Shown: positions 1 to 9,078 of the stretch, one piece after another | How positions within the stretch are numbered: position 1 is the stretch's first letter | How the letters are laid out: each line of letters opens with the position of its first letter | From: Acidobacteriaceae bacterium | GTDB lineage: Bacteria; Acidobacteriota; Terriglobia; Terriglobales; Acidobacteriaceae | Assembly (NCBI GenBank): GCA_903642235.1 | Contig: CAHJWL010000008.1 | Span: 1-64,000 of the forward strand | DNA: 64,000 bases | Direction of reading: 5' to 3' | Notes under the pieces: generated by a model | What the model was told of the DNA's origin: nothing | The model's input: the letters and a program-made list of their open reading frames with translations, nothing else | The model's database searches: none | Position numbers and translations under genes: made by a program

Positions 1-137
1 CTCCATGCCCCCGCCACCGCTCCATGCACCCTCCACTGCTCCATGCACCCGCCACCGCTCCATGCACCCGCATCGCTCCATGCACCCGCACCGCTCCATG
101 CACCCGCCACCCGCTCCATGCACCCGCCACCCGCACC
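1..137. repeat. Minisatellite, ~19-base unit, 7 copies
   Basis: Seven head-to-tail copies of a unit close to CTCCATGCACCCGCCACCG, with length variants of 18-20 bases and a few substitutions, run from the window edge to about base 137. The array may continue to the left. ORFs reading through it are low-complexity (Met-His-Pro repeats) and are not supported as genes. It abuts the first copy of the dispersed repeat described below. Confidence 0.85.
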
Positions 138-138
138 C

Positions 139-190
139 TTTGTTGTCATCCCGTAGGGATCTGCTTCTCTACCGGGAACGTCTTCTTGCC
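139..190 (+). repeat. Dispersed repeat, hybrid of families A and B
   Basis: This copy starts with the family A core (TTGTCATCCCGTAGGGATCT) and continues with the family B tail (CTGCTTCTCTACCGGGAAC). It joins both families in one element and shows they are related. It lies about 280 bases upstream of the flavoprotein gene at 466, in the same orientation as every other copy in the window. The stretch 190-465 holds nothing else I recognise. Confidence 0.8.
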
Positions 191-465
191 CAGCCCACCT
201 GCTCTTGCCCTTCTGCTTCCTCTTCTCCCTTCTGCCTTCGCCTCTCTGCTTCCGCCCTACCTCTCCCACGCCGCAGCGCGCACCGCCCAATCCTCTCCGT
301 AGAGCCCTAGAGTTCATTCGCAGCCATCGCAGTTGCTCCCGCGCCCGCGATGGCTTTCATCCCACACGCCGCTCTCGCCATCTCACGCAGGTCCGCCTCG
401 CCGCCAGGTCCCCGCATCAGCAGTTCGCTAGCCGAAGCCGCATAATCAAACCTCGAGGTCTCGCC

Positions 466-1278
466 ATGGCATCGCCCGACACCACGCCGCGCCAGCACGC
501 CCGCACCGGCCCCGCCGTCCCTCAGCCTCCTGAACCCACCCACGCCGAGCGCGTCCGCACTCTGCTCGCCGCCGTCACCACCGGCACCCTCTCCAGCGTC
601 TCCGGCAAACACCCTGGCTTCCCCTTCGGCTCGCTCATGCCCTTCGCCCTCGACGACGCCGGCCGCCCTCTCTTCCTCATCAGCAACATGGCCATGCACA
701 CCCAGAACCTCCGCGCCGACGGGCACGCCAGCCTCTTCGTCGCCCAGCCACCGTCCGATGGCGATGTCCTCGGCTCCGCCCGCGCCACTGTCGTCGGCCT
801 CGCTGAACCCGTTCCCGCCGCCGAGCTCCCCCGCGTCCGCGACCTCTACCTCGCCGCCCACGAGAACAGCCGCTTCTGGGTAGACTTCGCCGACTTCCAC
901 TTCTTCCGCCTCGAGCCCGTCGACGTCTACTTCGTCGGCGGCTTCGGCGTCATGGGCTGGACCACCGCTGAGGACTACGCCTCCGCGTCACCCGATCCAC
1001 TCGCTCCCTCCGCCCCCGGCATCCTCGCCCACATGAACGCCGATCACGTCGAGTCCATGGTCCTGCTCGCCAGGACCCACGCTCCCGTCGACCTCGACCC
1101 CGCCCGCATCACCTCCGCCGCCATGACCTCCGTCGACCGTCTCGGCTTCACCCTCCGCCTCACCACCGCCGACGGCGCAAAGTCAGCCCGCATCAACTAC
1201 TCCGGGGAGTGCCGTACCCCGGCCGAAGTCCGCCAGGCCCTCGTCGCAATGGTCCAGCAGGCCCGCCGTACCCCGTAG
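466..1278 (+). CDS. HugZ-like FMN-binding split-barrel protein with DUF2470 domain
   Basis: The 270-residue product has an N-terminal pyridoxamine-5'-phosphate-oxidase-like split barrel (about residues 20-165), with segments such as FPFGSLMPFALDDAGRPLF and the NSRFWVDFADFHFFRLEP strand region, and a C-terminal DUF2470 domain (about 185-265) that begins ILAHMNADHVESM. Proteins of this two-domain type bind FMN or haem, and some degrade haem (HugZ/HutZ); the substrate here cannot be told. The start at 466 (MASPDTTPRQ) is chosen because the longer reading frame runs back into low-complexity intergenic sequence. No signal peptide is seen, so it is probably cytoplasmic. It stands alone. Confidence 0.85.
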   Translation: MASPDTTPRQHARTGPAVPQPPEPTHAERVRTLLAAVTTGTLSSVSGKHPGFPFGSLMPFALDDAGRPLFLISNMAMHTQNLRADGHASLFVAQPPSDGDVLGSARATVVGLAEPVPAAELPRVRDLYLAAHENSRFWVDFADFHFFRLEPVDVYFVGGFGVMGWTTAEDYASASPDPLAPSAPGILAHMNADHVESMVLLARTHAPVDLDPARITSAAMTSVDRLGFTLRLTTADGAKSARINYSGECRTPAEVRQALVAMVQQARRTP

Positions 1279-1497
1279 CCTCCTGCAAGCCTTCCCACCC
1301 CGTCACACCTCCATTCCGGGAAGACTCAGGCCCAACTGACCTTCCGCCCGCAAAGGAGGCCAGCGTAGCCGCTGCCGAAGAACCTCAAACCTGTAGACTC
1401 CCCAGCCAGCGTCATGAGGACGCGTCGTGCCGCATCACACCTGCCGGCAGCCGACGCCGCCGCCGCATCCTGAGAAATGACCTAAACTAACCGGAGC

Positions 1498-2151
1498 ATG
1501 AATCTTCTGAAGTCCGCGCTCCTCGCCGTCCTGCCTCTCGCTCTTGCCCCCCTTGCCCGCGCCCAGGGTGCCGTCTACGGCATGGTGACCGCCCAGAACC
1601 TCGGCAGCCTCACCTACTCGACGGTCGGCACCGGCACCGCCAGCACCCCCGTCACCAGAACCAATGGCTCCTTCTCCCCTATCGGCGGTGTGGGCGGCGT
1701 CTACTACGACTTCCGCAACATCGGCCGTGTTCGCCTCGGCGTCGACCTGCGTGGCTCCATCGCGTCGTCGACCCACGGTGCTGACCCTACCTCCGCCGGC
1801 TCCGGCGGCCGTCTCTACACCGCCATGGGCGGCGTCCGTGCAACCTTCCCCACCCGCTACAAGCTCCTCGCTCCCTACGTTCAGGGCTCTGTCGGGTTCG
1901 CCCGCACAGACGGCGGACGCACTCCCAACGCCAGCTTCAACGGAGCGCTTCCCTTCGAGAACGGGCACATCGTCATCGATCACGGTCTCGCCTACCAGGG
2001 CTTCGCCGGCCTCGACCTGAAGGTCCTGCCTCTCATGGACATTCGCATCGCAGAGTTCGGCATCGGCGCCATCTCCGGGATCACAAACCAGTCCGGAGCC
2101 CACCTGCTCGAGTCAGTCGGTGTCGGTCTGGTCTTCCACTTCGCCAACTGA
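1498..2151 (+). CDS. Outer-membrane beta-barrel protein
   Basis: The 217-residue product begins with a clear Sec signal peptide (MNLLKSALLAVLPLALAPLA, cleavage near ARA-Q) followed by alternating glycine- and aromatic-rich strands typical of an eight-stranded OmpA/OmpW-like barrel, and it ends in a short aromatic segment (VFHFAN). The best inference is a small outer-membrane barrel. The function is unknown. The next feature downstream is the tRNA terminator on the other strand. Confidence 0.8.
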   Translation: MNLLKSALLAVLPLALAPLARAQGAVYGMVTAQNLGSLTYSTVGTGTASTPVTRTNGSFSPIGGVGGVYYDFRNIGRVRLGVDLRGSIASSTHGADPTSAGSGGRLYTAMGGVRATFPTRYKLLAPYVQGSVGFARTDGGRTPNASFNGALPFENGHIVIDHGLAYQGFAGLDLKVLPLMDIRIAEFGIGAISGITNQSGAHLLESVGVGLVFHFAN

Positions 2152-2369
2152 ACATGGCCTGCCCGGCGCCCCTGCCGCCCTGTCCGTACTCTCGGGGACG
2201 GTCAGCCCATGCCAGCCGTATTCGTCAGACGCGGAGGCACGCGGCGAAGCGACAAAAAATCTTATTGTCTGAGGCCATTGCTGACCCCAATCAACCTAAG
2301 CCTCGTAAAGCAGCATTTCGCGACCAAAATGCTGCAGAGAAGGCTTCCGAAGAGCATTTAGGGGCATGC

Positions 2370-2391
2370 AAAAAGCCGCAAAGTGCGCGGC
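2370..2391 (-). terminator. Rho-independent terminator of tRNA-Leu
   Basis: Read on the minus strand, a GCCGC/GCGGC stem with a 7-base loop is followed by five Ts. It lies about 25 bases beyond the tRNA-Leu 3' end, which is the expected place for its terminator. Confidence 0.75.
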
Positions 2392-2415
2392 CGTCTCCGT
2401 CAACCTTATCTGTTA

Positions 2416-2502
2416 TGGTGCCGAAAAGAGGACTCGAACCTCCACACCCTTGCGAGTACGTGGACCTGAACCACGCGCGTCTGCCAATTCCGCCATTTCG
2501 GC
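2416..2502 (-). tRNA. tRNA-Leu (CAG)
   Basis: On the minus strand the 7-bp acceptor GCCGAAA/TTTCGGC, a D-loop with the GGAATTGGCAGAC pattern, an anticodon stem CGTGG/CCACG with loop TTCAGGT (anticodon CAG), a long class II variable arm, and a T-arm with loop TTCGAGT all fold. The discriminator is A and CCA is encoded (2416-2418). The long variable arm and the anticodon both give leucine. Confidence 0.97.
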
Positions 2503-2639
2503 ACTACCCACGAATCCCTTCAAAACAAAGGGCTTGGCGCCGTGAAGTCCTAGTCTCTCAAACTCCCTACACCCTGTCAAACCGCGTTCTGCCGCTATGA
2601 TGGCTCAGAGTGATCGCGTCCACAGGGAGGCAACGTGTC

Positions 2640-2903
2640 ATGGCAGAGCAGCAACCCGTTCAGGAAGAAGCAAACATCAGCGGAGCAGAACGGCTTCCAG
2701 AGGGCATCGCCAAAGACATCCGGAAGCTCTCGCACGATCTTTCAAATGCTTTAGAGATCGTTGTTCAAACGTCGTATCTGCTTGGCACAGTTGAGCTTAA
2801 AGATCCTGCGACAGAGTGGCTGCGTATGCTCGAAGACGGTGTTTCCCGAGCCCTGGAGCTCAATAACGCCCTTCGCACCACCATTCGGCAACACTCGTCC
2901 TGA
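2640..2903 (+). CDS. Histidine-kinase dimerisation-like small protein
   Basis: The 87-residue product has the segment KLSHDLSNALEIVVQTSYLL (about residues 31-50), which matches the H-box of histidine-kinase DHp domains (H-D-x-x-N-x-L), then a second amphipathic helix. There is no ATP-binding domain. The start at 2640 follows a good ribosome-binding site (GGGAGG, about 2625-2630). It converges on the lone receiver protein at 2931-3422. It may accept or pass phosphate in a phosphorelay, or only dimerise. Both readings are inference. Confidence 0.7.
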   Translation: MAEQQPVQEEANISGAERLPEGIAKDIRKLSHDLSNALEIVVQTSYLLGTVELKDPATEWLRMLEDGVSRALELNNALRTTIRQHSS

Positions 2904-2930
2904 CTCCGCAGCCATCTGCAGCAGAGTCCA

Positions 2931-3422
2931 CTAGGCATCGATCTTGGCCGCAGGGGGTGTTCGCCTGCGCGGCACAGCGGCCATCGCTGCACTGGGTCCA
3001 GCATCTTTGGTCTCGGGTTTCGAACCGGAGGCCTGTGCCGCCAGTCGCGACAGCTTCGCTGCGTGCTGCTCGAACAATCTGTCGATCTGCTGCAGCAAAA
3101 CCTTCGTCTGCGTCGCCTTTACCAGCACTTTATCGGGAGCGCCATCGTCCCACCCTTCATCATCCACGGGAAACGCCGTAAGCAGCGCGACCGCAGGATG
3201 GTACGACGCAGTGCGAGCGGCCCGAACCACCTCCGCGCCGGCAGCATCGTTCTCCATGCGCATATCGGTGATCACCATGTGGTATTCGTTCAACCGGATC
3301 TTGGACCGGGCCTCCCGTGCCGAGGCAGCAGTGTGCACGTCGAATCCACTGATCTCGAGCACAGCCTTTAGGGTCAGCAGCACTGTCACTTCATCGTCTA
3401 CAAGCAGAATACGGCGTTTCAT
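2931..3422 (-). CDS. Single-domain response regulator (receiver)
   Basis: The 163-residue product has a receiver domain at about residues 3-120: acidic pocket D9/D10 (ILLVDDE), phospho-acceptor D53 (VITDMRM), the conserved Thr in ALLTAF, and the conserved Lys in KVLVKA. The last 40 residues are a disordered Ala/Pro/Arg-rich tail with no output domain. It therefore acts by protein contact or as a phosphate carrier. It is convergent with the DHp-like protein next door, and the gap between the stops is 27 bases. Confidence 0.9.
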   Translation of the reverse strand: MKRRILLVDDEVTVLLTLKAVLEISGFDVHTAASAREARSKIRLNEYHMVITDMRMENDAAGAEVVRAARTASYHPAVALLTAFPVDDEGWDDGAPDKVLVKATQTKVLLQQIDRLFEQHAAKLSRLAAQASGSKPETKDAGPSAAMAAVPRRRTPPAAKIDA

Positions 3423-3618
3423 TCTCTTCAGAGTCTCCGGAGATCAACGTGAATACAGCTTCATAACCGCTCTTTCAGGGCTTCTCGAGTGCGCGGCAGG
3501 CTTAGAATAGCAGTGGGTCAAGAGGCTGCGAGTGATATACTCCACCCTGCGGCATAGGGATTCAGAAACTTCCGCATTCCATCAACATTCAATGCATGGC
3601 GTCCCTGAGCGACGCTGT

Positions 3619-3632
3619 GGAGGCTAGTTATT
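3619..3632 (+). promoter_or_regulatory. infC ribosome-binding site and AUU start
   Basis: A perfect GGAGG (3619-3623) lies six bases before an in-frame ATT (3630-3632). No ATG, GTG or TTG occurs in frame between the upstream TGA (3606) and GTG 3699, and that GTG would delete conserved IF3 residues. AUU starts are known for infC in other bacteria, where they permit autoregulation by IF3. The use of this one is inferred. Confidence 0.75.
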
Positions 3633-4232
3633 CCCCCTATCGATAAGCGTACGGCGAAATCTTTCATCCGGACGAACGAGCGGATTCGCGCACGAGAGGT
3701 GCGCGTCATTGACGAAAATGGTGAGCAACTCGGTGTAATGGTGCCTTTTGAAGCACTGAAGATGGCACGCGAGCGCTCCCTTGACCTGGTTGAGATCTCC
3801 CCAAATGCGGTTCCTCCTGTTTGCAAGATCCAGGACTATGGAAAGTTTCTCTACGAGAAAGACAAGAGCGACCGGGCCGCTCGTAAGAAGCAGAAGGTGA
3901 TCACCATTAAGGAAGTCAAGTTCTCCGTCACAGTGGATGAGCATGACTACCAAACCAAAAAGAACCAGGCTGTGCGTTTCCTCGGCGATGGTGACAAGGT
4001 GAAAGCCTCCCTGCGGTTCAAAGGCAGGCAGATGGCACATCGCGATCTGGGCTACAAGATCATTAACCGGCTCATTCTTGATATAGGCGAGGCGGGGACG
4101 GTGGAGTTTATGCCCCGCATGGAAGGGACGACCCTGCACGCTATTCTTGCGCCTTCGAAGAAGGCTGAACCACTCCCCAAGAAGCCGGCAAGCGCTCCTG
4201 CCTCGACAGAGTCACTGGCTGCGAAGGTCTAG
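3630..4232 (+). CDS. infC: Translation initiation factor IF-3
   Basis: IF-3 binds the 30S subunit, prevents premature 50S joining and proofreads initiator tRNA and start codon. From the AUU at 3630 the product is 200 residues, the usual IF3 length plus a short Pro/Ala tail. Seen: the N-domain (FIRTNERIRAREVRVIDE..., LDLVEISPNAVPPVCKI, DYGKFLYE), the lysine-rich linker (about 90-100), and the C-domain (EVKFSVTVDEHDY, GDKVKASLRFKGRQMAH, VEFMPRMEGTTLHAIL). Starting at GTG 3699 would lose about 23 residues of the N-domain. A strong terminator follows, and rpmI/rplT do not follow here. Confidence 0.97.
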   Translation: MPPIDKRTAKSFIRTNERIRAREVRVIDENGEQLGVMVPFEALKMARERSLDLVEISPNAVPPVCKIQDYGKFLYEKDKSDRAARKKQKVITIKEVKFSVTVDEHDYQTKKNQAVRFLGDGDKVKASLRFKGRQMAHRDLGYKIINRLILDIGEAGTVEFMPRMEGTTLHAILAPSKKAEPLPKKPASAPASTESLAAKV

Positions 4233-4257
4233 CTCCACACCTTAATAATCGGCCTGT

Positions 4258-4282
4258 AAAAACCCCTCTTTGGAGGGGTTTT
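4258..4282 (+). terminator. Rho-independent terminator after infC
   Basis: The stem CCCCTC/GAGGGG with a TTTG loop, preceded by an A-run and followed by TTTT, sits 26 bases after the infC stop. The 285 bases that follow, up to the peptide gene at 4568, contain no recognised feature. Confidence 0.9.
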
Positions 4283-4567
4283 CCGTGCTCCCGGTGAAAG
4301 CACTCCCATAGTTGATCGCTCCAGCACGCCGAGAACTGATGGTGCGAGCCGACCTGGATCACGCATCTCTGCGTCAGATCTCCGTCACATCCAGGACTCG
4401 CCGCCGTGTCGCAGCTAAAGCCAGTACCTTAGTAACGTGACCCGTTAACAACCTGCGTAAATCATTCAAAACGGTAGACTTGCTTCAACCTTGATCTTAT
4501 GTTTGGTGCAGCTTAGATGTCCAGCAAATTCAAGGAAACGCACTACAACTTTCGGAGCATACTTCAC

Positions 4568-4732
4568 ATGAAAAACATCGTTCGCGCCTTCGTCGTCGCT
4601 CTCGCTCTCACCGGATCCGCCGCCTACACCCAGATCAACATGCATCAATCCACGATCCTTACAGGCAAGACGAGCTCCTGTCCCGCACCGATGTGCATGC
4701 CGAACGAGCCGGAAAAGTGCGGATGGAAATAG
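4568..4732 (+). CDS. Small secreted peptide, unknown
   Basis: This short gene encodes 54 residues. It starts with a convincing signal peptide (MKNIVRAFVVALALTGSAAY) and leaves a mature part of about 34 residues with three cysteines in a short stretch (SCPAPMC...EKCGWK). The start at 4568 has GGAG about nine bases upstream. I do not recognise the family. The signal peptide and the Cys spacing support a real exported peptide. Confidence 0.6.
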   Translation: MKNIVRAFVVALALTGSAAYTQINMHQSTILTGKTSSCPAPMCMPNEPEKCGWK

Positions 4733-4816
4733 TACCTTCGTACTGTCCGCCTCACTTTTTCCTTGCGACCGCGTAGTGGCTCATCTAGTCTCGTGGTCTG
4801 GGTAAAGGCGGACGAC

Positions 4817-5734
4817 ATGAACGCGACTTCTACCGACATCCTCTGCTTATTTGAAACTGTTTGTTGTGCTGCAGCACTGATTGGCTTGTACAAATCGAAG
4901 CAGATACGGCAGTTCTCCGCGTTTGCGGTCCTTCTATCAATACGCTTTGCAGGCGATGTACTCTGCCTCGGGTTGTCGGAGGGAAGTAGCCTTGTAAGCG
5001 ACCGGCACCTTGCATACAAGTTTTACTTTTTCGCATACTGGATCAGCTACGCCCTTGAAGCCGTAATCTCCGTCTACGTCGTCCTTGGGATCTTTCAGCT
5101 CGCCATGGTTCCGCTTCCTGGCCTTCGGAAACTGGGAATGCTTGTATTCCGGTGGGCCGCAGCGATCTCAGTGGCTCTCGCCCTGATCGTAGGTGCGGGT
5201 CCTCATGAATCCGGCAGACATCTGCTGCTTGCCTTCATGATGCAACTACAGCAGATCTCAAGCGTTTTGACGCTGTGCCTGCTGCTGTTTGTCTGCTTTG
5301 CAATCCGGCCGATGGGTTTGACTTTCCGCAGCCGGATCTTCGGGGTAAGCTTTGGACTCGGGTTGATGTCTGCATGCAATCTCTCGCAGGCGGCCTGGAT
5401 AACCCACAGTGCTCATCTGAATTCCATCATCAATGTGGTGTCCGCCGTTACCGGGTGCCTCACACTGCTAATCTGGTCGGTTTACTTCGCCTTACCAGAG
5501 CCAAAGCGGCGGATTATTGTGCTTCCAACCACCTCTCCCTTCCTGCGCTGGAATCAGATCTCCGAAGTGCTTGGCGACGAGCCCGGCTTCGTTGCCGTGG
5601 GTGGGATCCCCCCAGAGGTCTTTGCGCCCGCTGAATTAGAGATAATGGCCCGAGCCTCCGCCAAGATGGCACTGCCGGCCGGAGAGTACGACCCCGCTTC
5701 TACAAACGTGACAATCAAGGGTCTAATCGCGTAG
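4817..5734 (+). CDS. Multi-pass membrane protein, unknown
   Basis: The 305-residue product contains about seven hydrophobic segments, for example FAVLLSIRFAGDVLCLGL, AVISVYVVLGIFQLAM, AAAISVALALIVGAG and LTLCLLLFVCFAI, then a soluble C-terminal tail of about 70 residues (after ALPEPKRRI). No known domain or catalytic motif is recognised. The start at 4817 (MNATSTD) is preferred over the upstream in-frame start because the extra residues are polar and not membrane-like. A bidirectional terminator follows. Confidence 0.75.
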   Translation: MNATSTDILCLFETVCCAAALIGLYKSKQIRQFSAFAVLLSIRFAGDVLCLGLSEGSSLVSDRHLAYKFYFFAYWISYALEAVISVYVVLGIFQLAMVPLPGLRKLGMLVFRWAAAISVALALIVGAGPHESGRHLLLAFMMQLQQISSVLTLCLLLFVCFAIRPMGLTFRSRIFGVSFGLGLMSACNLSQAAWITHSAHLNSIINVVSAVTGCLTLLIWSVYFALPEPKRRIIVLPTTSPFLRWNQISEVLGDEPGFVAVGGIPPEVFAPAELEIMARASAKMALPAGEYDPASTNVTIKGLIA

Positions 5735-5828
5735 CAATCTCCCGGCCGGACGCGAACATAACCCCTGTCAAGAGGTCCATAGAGCATCGTTTGCTCCGAC
5801 AATTCGTTAGAACACGTACTAAAACGCA

Positions 5829-5862
5829 GCAGAAAGGCCACCCAAGAGGGTGGCCTTTCTGC
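5829..5862. terminator. Bidirectional terminator
   Basis: A perfect 15-bp stem (GCAGAAAGGCCACCC and its complement) with the four-base loop AAGA lies between the stop of the membrane protein (+) and the stop of rpsA (-). T-rich ends are present on both strands (CTTTCT), so it can end transcription from both sides. Confidence 0.9.
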
Positions 5863-5872
5863 ACGCCAGAAG

Positions 5873-7846
5873 CTATTCGCGCTCGGATCGTTTCCAGTTG
5901 ATCAGGTCGCCAAGCGTTGTGCTGCTGCTGCTGTTCGATGCTGAGTTGCTGCCGCTGCCGGACTTGCCAGGGCCGCGATCGCGCTCCTTGTAGCTCTCGA
6001 CCTCAACCCGGCTGGCCTCTTCGCCAACCGCCTTGATGCTGAGACCCACCTTCTTCTCTTCCGGATTCATCTTCACGATCTTGAAGTCATGCTCGTCGCC
6101 GACATTCAGTGTAAGCGGCTGATGATGTTCGTCGACCGCCTCTGAGACGTGGCACAGACCTTCAACACCTTCGGCGATCTCAATGAAAGCGCCGAACTGT
6201 GCTGTTCGCAGAACCTTACCCTTGATCACATCGCCGACGCGATGCTGTGCAAAGAAGGTCTCCCAGACATCCGGTTGCAATTGCTTGACGCCGAGCGAAA
6301 GCCGGCGGTTCTCTGGTTCCACACCGAGAACGATAGCCTTGATCTTCTCGCCCTTCTTCAAAACCTCCGACGGATGCTTGATGCGCTTGGTCCAGCTGAG
6401 GTTAGAGACATGAACGAGACCATCAATGCCATCTTCAATCTCGATGAAGGCGCCGAAATCTGTAAGGTTTCGCACACGGCCCTCGATCACAGCACCCACC
6501 GGGTATTTGTCCTCGAGCTGCTCCCATGGGTTGTCCTGTAGCTGTTTCATTCCAAGAGAGATACGGCGATCGTTCGGATTGACAGAGAGGATGATCGTAT
6601 CTACTTCATCACCGGGCTTTACCATCTTCGACGGATGCTTCATCCGCTTGGACCAGGTCATCTCCGAGACGTGCACCAGGCCTTCAATGCCCTGTTCGAG
6701 TTCGACGAACGCGCCATAGTCTGTCACAGACAGGATCCGGCCGCGCACCTGTGCGCCGATCGGATATCGTTCCGTCGCATCCAGCCATGGATCGGGTGTC
6801 AGCTGCTTGAAGCCGAGCGAAACCCGCTGCTTGTCCTTATCGAACTTCAGGACTTTTACCTGAATTTCGTCGCCAACGTTAACCAGATCGCGGGGGTGCG
6901 TCAGACGTCCCCAGCTCATGTCAGTGATGTGGAGCAGACCGTCCAGCCCGCCCATGTCAACAAAGGCGCCGTAGTCGGTAAGGTTCTTCACTGTACCGGT
7001 GAGTACTGACCCCTCTTCAAGAGTCGCAAGCGTGACATCCTTCTTTGCGTTCTGATCCTCTTCGAGCAGCTCTTTCCGGCTGATGACCACGTTGCCGCGT
7101 TTCTTGTTCAGCTTGATAACGCGGACTTCAATCTCCGTGCCGATATAGCCGTCCAGGTTACGAACCGGGCGGATCTCTACCTGCGAGCCTGGCAGAAAAG
7201 CCTTGATGCCGATGTCGACGGTAAGACCGCCTTTGACCCGGCTCAGCACCATGCCCTTCACGGGCGTCTTGGTGTTGGCAGCCTCTTCCAGCTTGTCCCA
7301 CACCTTGTGCCGTAGCGCCTTCTCGTAGCTGACGAGATAGCCGCCCTCTGCCTCTTCCCGTTCAACGACGACCTCAACCTGATCACCCGCGTTGAACTTC
7401 GAGACACCGTTGATATCCAGGACCTGCTCCAAAGGAATTAATCCTTCAGATTTCAGACCGATATCGACGACCACATGCTTGTCCGTTAGCTTGATGACCG
7501 TGCCGACGACGACAGCTTCTTCCTGCGTCAGATTCTGCGCTGCGGCACTCTCTGCTGCTTGTTCTCGATCAAAGCTGGCCAGAGCAGCGGCGAAGTCCGC
7601 GGAGTCATAGTCAACATCATCTTCAGCCCCCGCGCTCAGCGAAGCGAGCTGTTCGGAGCTTGAGGATGGGTTCGAGGCAGCGGCTTCCGATTGCACGGGA
7701 GCGGAACTCTGTATGGAGGCGTCTGGCTGGTTAGAGGAAGAGTCAATGGACGGAGCGGTAGGCTCGGTCGCTTCGGGCGCGAGGGTTTCGAGTTCGGTGT
7801 TCAGGGGTTTGCTCTCGGTGTGTTCAGGATTATGGTGGTCAACCAT
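5873..7846 (-). CDS. rpsA: 30S ribosomal protein S1
   Basis: S1 binds mRNA on the 30S subunit and helps load structured messages. From ATG 7846 the product is 657 residues, longer than the about 560 of E. coli. After an N-terminal tail of about 100 residues rich in Ser, Glu, Ala and Pro come six S1 (OB-fold) repeats. They begin near [87 protein letters not shown] and [17 protein letters not shown]. Repeats 3-5 are the most canonical. A further in-frame TTG at 7936 would add 30 residues; ATG 7846 is chosen as the simplest start. The Ser/Gly C-terminus is low-complexity. It is monocistronic and divergent from the HIT gene. Confidence 0.97.
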   Translation of the reverse strand: MVDHHNPEHTESKPLNTELETLAPEATEPTAPSIDSSSNQPDASIQSSAPVQSEAAASNPSSSSEQLASLSAGAEDDVDYDSADFAAALASFDREQAAESAAAQNLTQEEAVVVGTVIKLTDKHVVVDIGLKSEGLIPLEQVLDINGVSKFNAGDQVEVVVEREEAEGGYLVSYEKALRHKVWDKLEEAANTKTPVKGMVLSRVKGGLTVDIGIKAFLPGSQVEIRPVRNLDGYIGTEIEVRVIKLNKKRGNVVISRKELLEEDQNAKKDVTLATLEEGSVLTGTVKNLTDYGAFVDMGGLDGLLHITDMSWGRLTHPRDLVNVGDEIQVKVLKFDKDKQRVSLGFKQLTPDPWLDATERYPIGAQVRGRILSVTDYGAFVELEQGIEGLVHVSEMTWSKRMKHPSKMVKPGDEVDTIILSVNPNDRRISLGMKQLQDNPWEQLEDKYPVGAVIEGRVRNLTDFGAFIEIEDGIDGLVHVSNLSWTKRIKHPSEVLKKGEKIKAIVLGVEPENRRLSLGVKQLQPDVWETFFAQHRVGDVIKGKVLRTAQFGAFIEIAEGVEGLCHVSEAVDEHHQPLTLNVGDEHDFKIVKMNPEEKKVGLSIKAVGEEASRVEVESYKERDRGPGKSGSGSNSASNSSSSTTLGDLINWKRSERE

Positions 7847-8116
7847 GATTAATGCGTGCTCCGGGACCCAAGATTCAATCCGCCAGCAGACCGTCGTCAG
7901 TGAATCGTCCGCCACCTCGGAAAGGCGTCGTTTCAACTCTTCATAGCGTCGACTTGTCGGTTAGGAATGACGTACTTCCAGCAGTGGAGCGGCTGCACTT
8001 GGGATCCCACACGCAGGGGCTCACTAGAAAGAGTATGACGCCCGGCACAATACGTCAACAGTTGCAGATGACCGACCGCCATGCTACGCGCGGTGAGCCC
8101 GTCTTATACTCACCTG

Positions 8117-8689
8117 ATGGACAGACTTTGGACGCCCTGGCGGCTGGAGTACATCACCGGCAAACAGACCTCCCGCAAAGGTGTTCCCGAGGCGTTGAAT
8201 GCATGGCCCGGCGAGGATACGTCCTGTGTCTTCTGCAATATGCTGGGTGCCGTGCAGTGGGCCAAGTCGACAGGCATGCCATCGGATGCGGCGGAACAGG
8301 CCGCTGGAGTCCTGCTCCTCGAGCCGCACTGTTTCGTCTGCCTGAACGCCTTTCCCTACACCTCGGGGCACCTCATGATTTTGCCGTATGTTCATACAGC
8401 AAGCCTGGCGGCGCTCCCATCCGAGACCGCCGCCGACCTGATCGGCCTTGCTCAACGCGCAGAGCTCTGGCTGCGAGAGTGCTACAGCCCGGATGGCCTG
8501 AACTTCGGCATGAATCTTGGGGAGGCTGCAGGTGCAGGCGTCGCCGGCCATCTGCACCTGCATGCGCTTCCGCGCTGGACGGGCGACGCCAGTTTTATGA
8601 CAACCACCGCCGATACGCGCATCCTGCCGGAGACCCCCTTCCAGACATGGACCAAACTACGCCAGGCTATAGAAAAACAAGCAACTTAG
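8117..8689 (+). CDS. HIT-family nucleotide hydrolase/transferase
   Basis: The 190-residue product has the histidine-triad motif HLHLHALPRW (about residues 146-155), in which the middle His forms the nucleotidyl intermediate, and an N-terminal CVFC pair near residue 35. It resembles the Ap4A-phosphorylase-like or HIT-domain proteins that begin MDRLWTPWR(M/L)EYI, which is the basis for the start at 8117. These enzymes hydrolyse or phosphorolyse dinucleoside polyphosphates or adenylated compounds. The exact substrate is unknown. It is divergent from rpsA across a 270-base gap in which I see no clear promoter. Confidence 0.9.
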   Translation: MDRLWTPWRLEYITGKQTSRKGVPEALNAWPGEDTSCVFCNMLGAVQWAKSTGMPSDAAEQAAGVLLLEPHCFVCLNAFPYTSGHLMILPYVHTASLAALPSETAADLIGLAQRAELWLRECYSPDGLNFGMNLGEAAGAGVAGHLHLHALPRWTGDASFMTTTADTRILPETPFQTWTKLRQAIEKQAT

Positions 8690-8743
8690 AGGAAGGCACA
8701 AACATCTACATATTTTGATAAACACCTTTGAGGCACGTAAGCT

Positions 8744-9043
8744 ATGAAAGCGAAACTCCCCCCAACTCTTGGGCTCTTCGGCCCGCACGGGACGAAGGTT
8801 GCCGCCTCCAGATCAAATATTCTCTCGCTCCGCGAGATCGCCTCGCCAGAGACCCCGTCCAGTCTCTTCTTCGAAAAGCGACTGCAGCTCATCAGTGAAC
8901 GCGAAGGAGAAGATGCCGCGCTGACTGGAGGGACGCGTTCGCTGCACCGTCGCCTTCTCGCATTGAATATTGACGACACACGGAACGCTGCGCAGACCCA
9001 TCCCGATCAGCTTCTGAAGATCCCTCAGGCTCGGATAGCCTAG
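8744..9043 (+). CDS. Hypothetical protein
   Basis: This is a 99-residue reading frame starting MKAKLPPTLGLFG, with a weak GAGG about 11 bases upstream. It is soluble and charged, with no recognised domain and no signal peptide. It lies between two real genes and has no overlapping better candidate, which is its main support. It could also be non-coding. Confidence 0.4.
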   Translation: MKAKLPPTLGLFGPHGTKVAASRSNILSLREIASPETPSSLFFEKRLQLISEREGEDAALTGGTRSLHRRLLALNIDDTRNAAQTHPDQLLKIPQARIA

Positions 9044-9078
9044 CTTCCGAGTTTCCGTCTTCCATTCAACTTCCTGCT

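Noticed and set aside
2154..2600. 148-residue plus-strand frame over the tRNA
   Set aside because: It runs through the tRNA-Leu gene and its terminator on the opposite strand.
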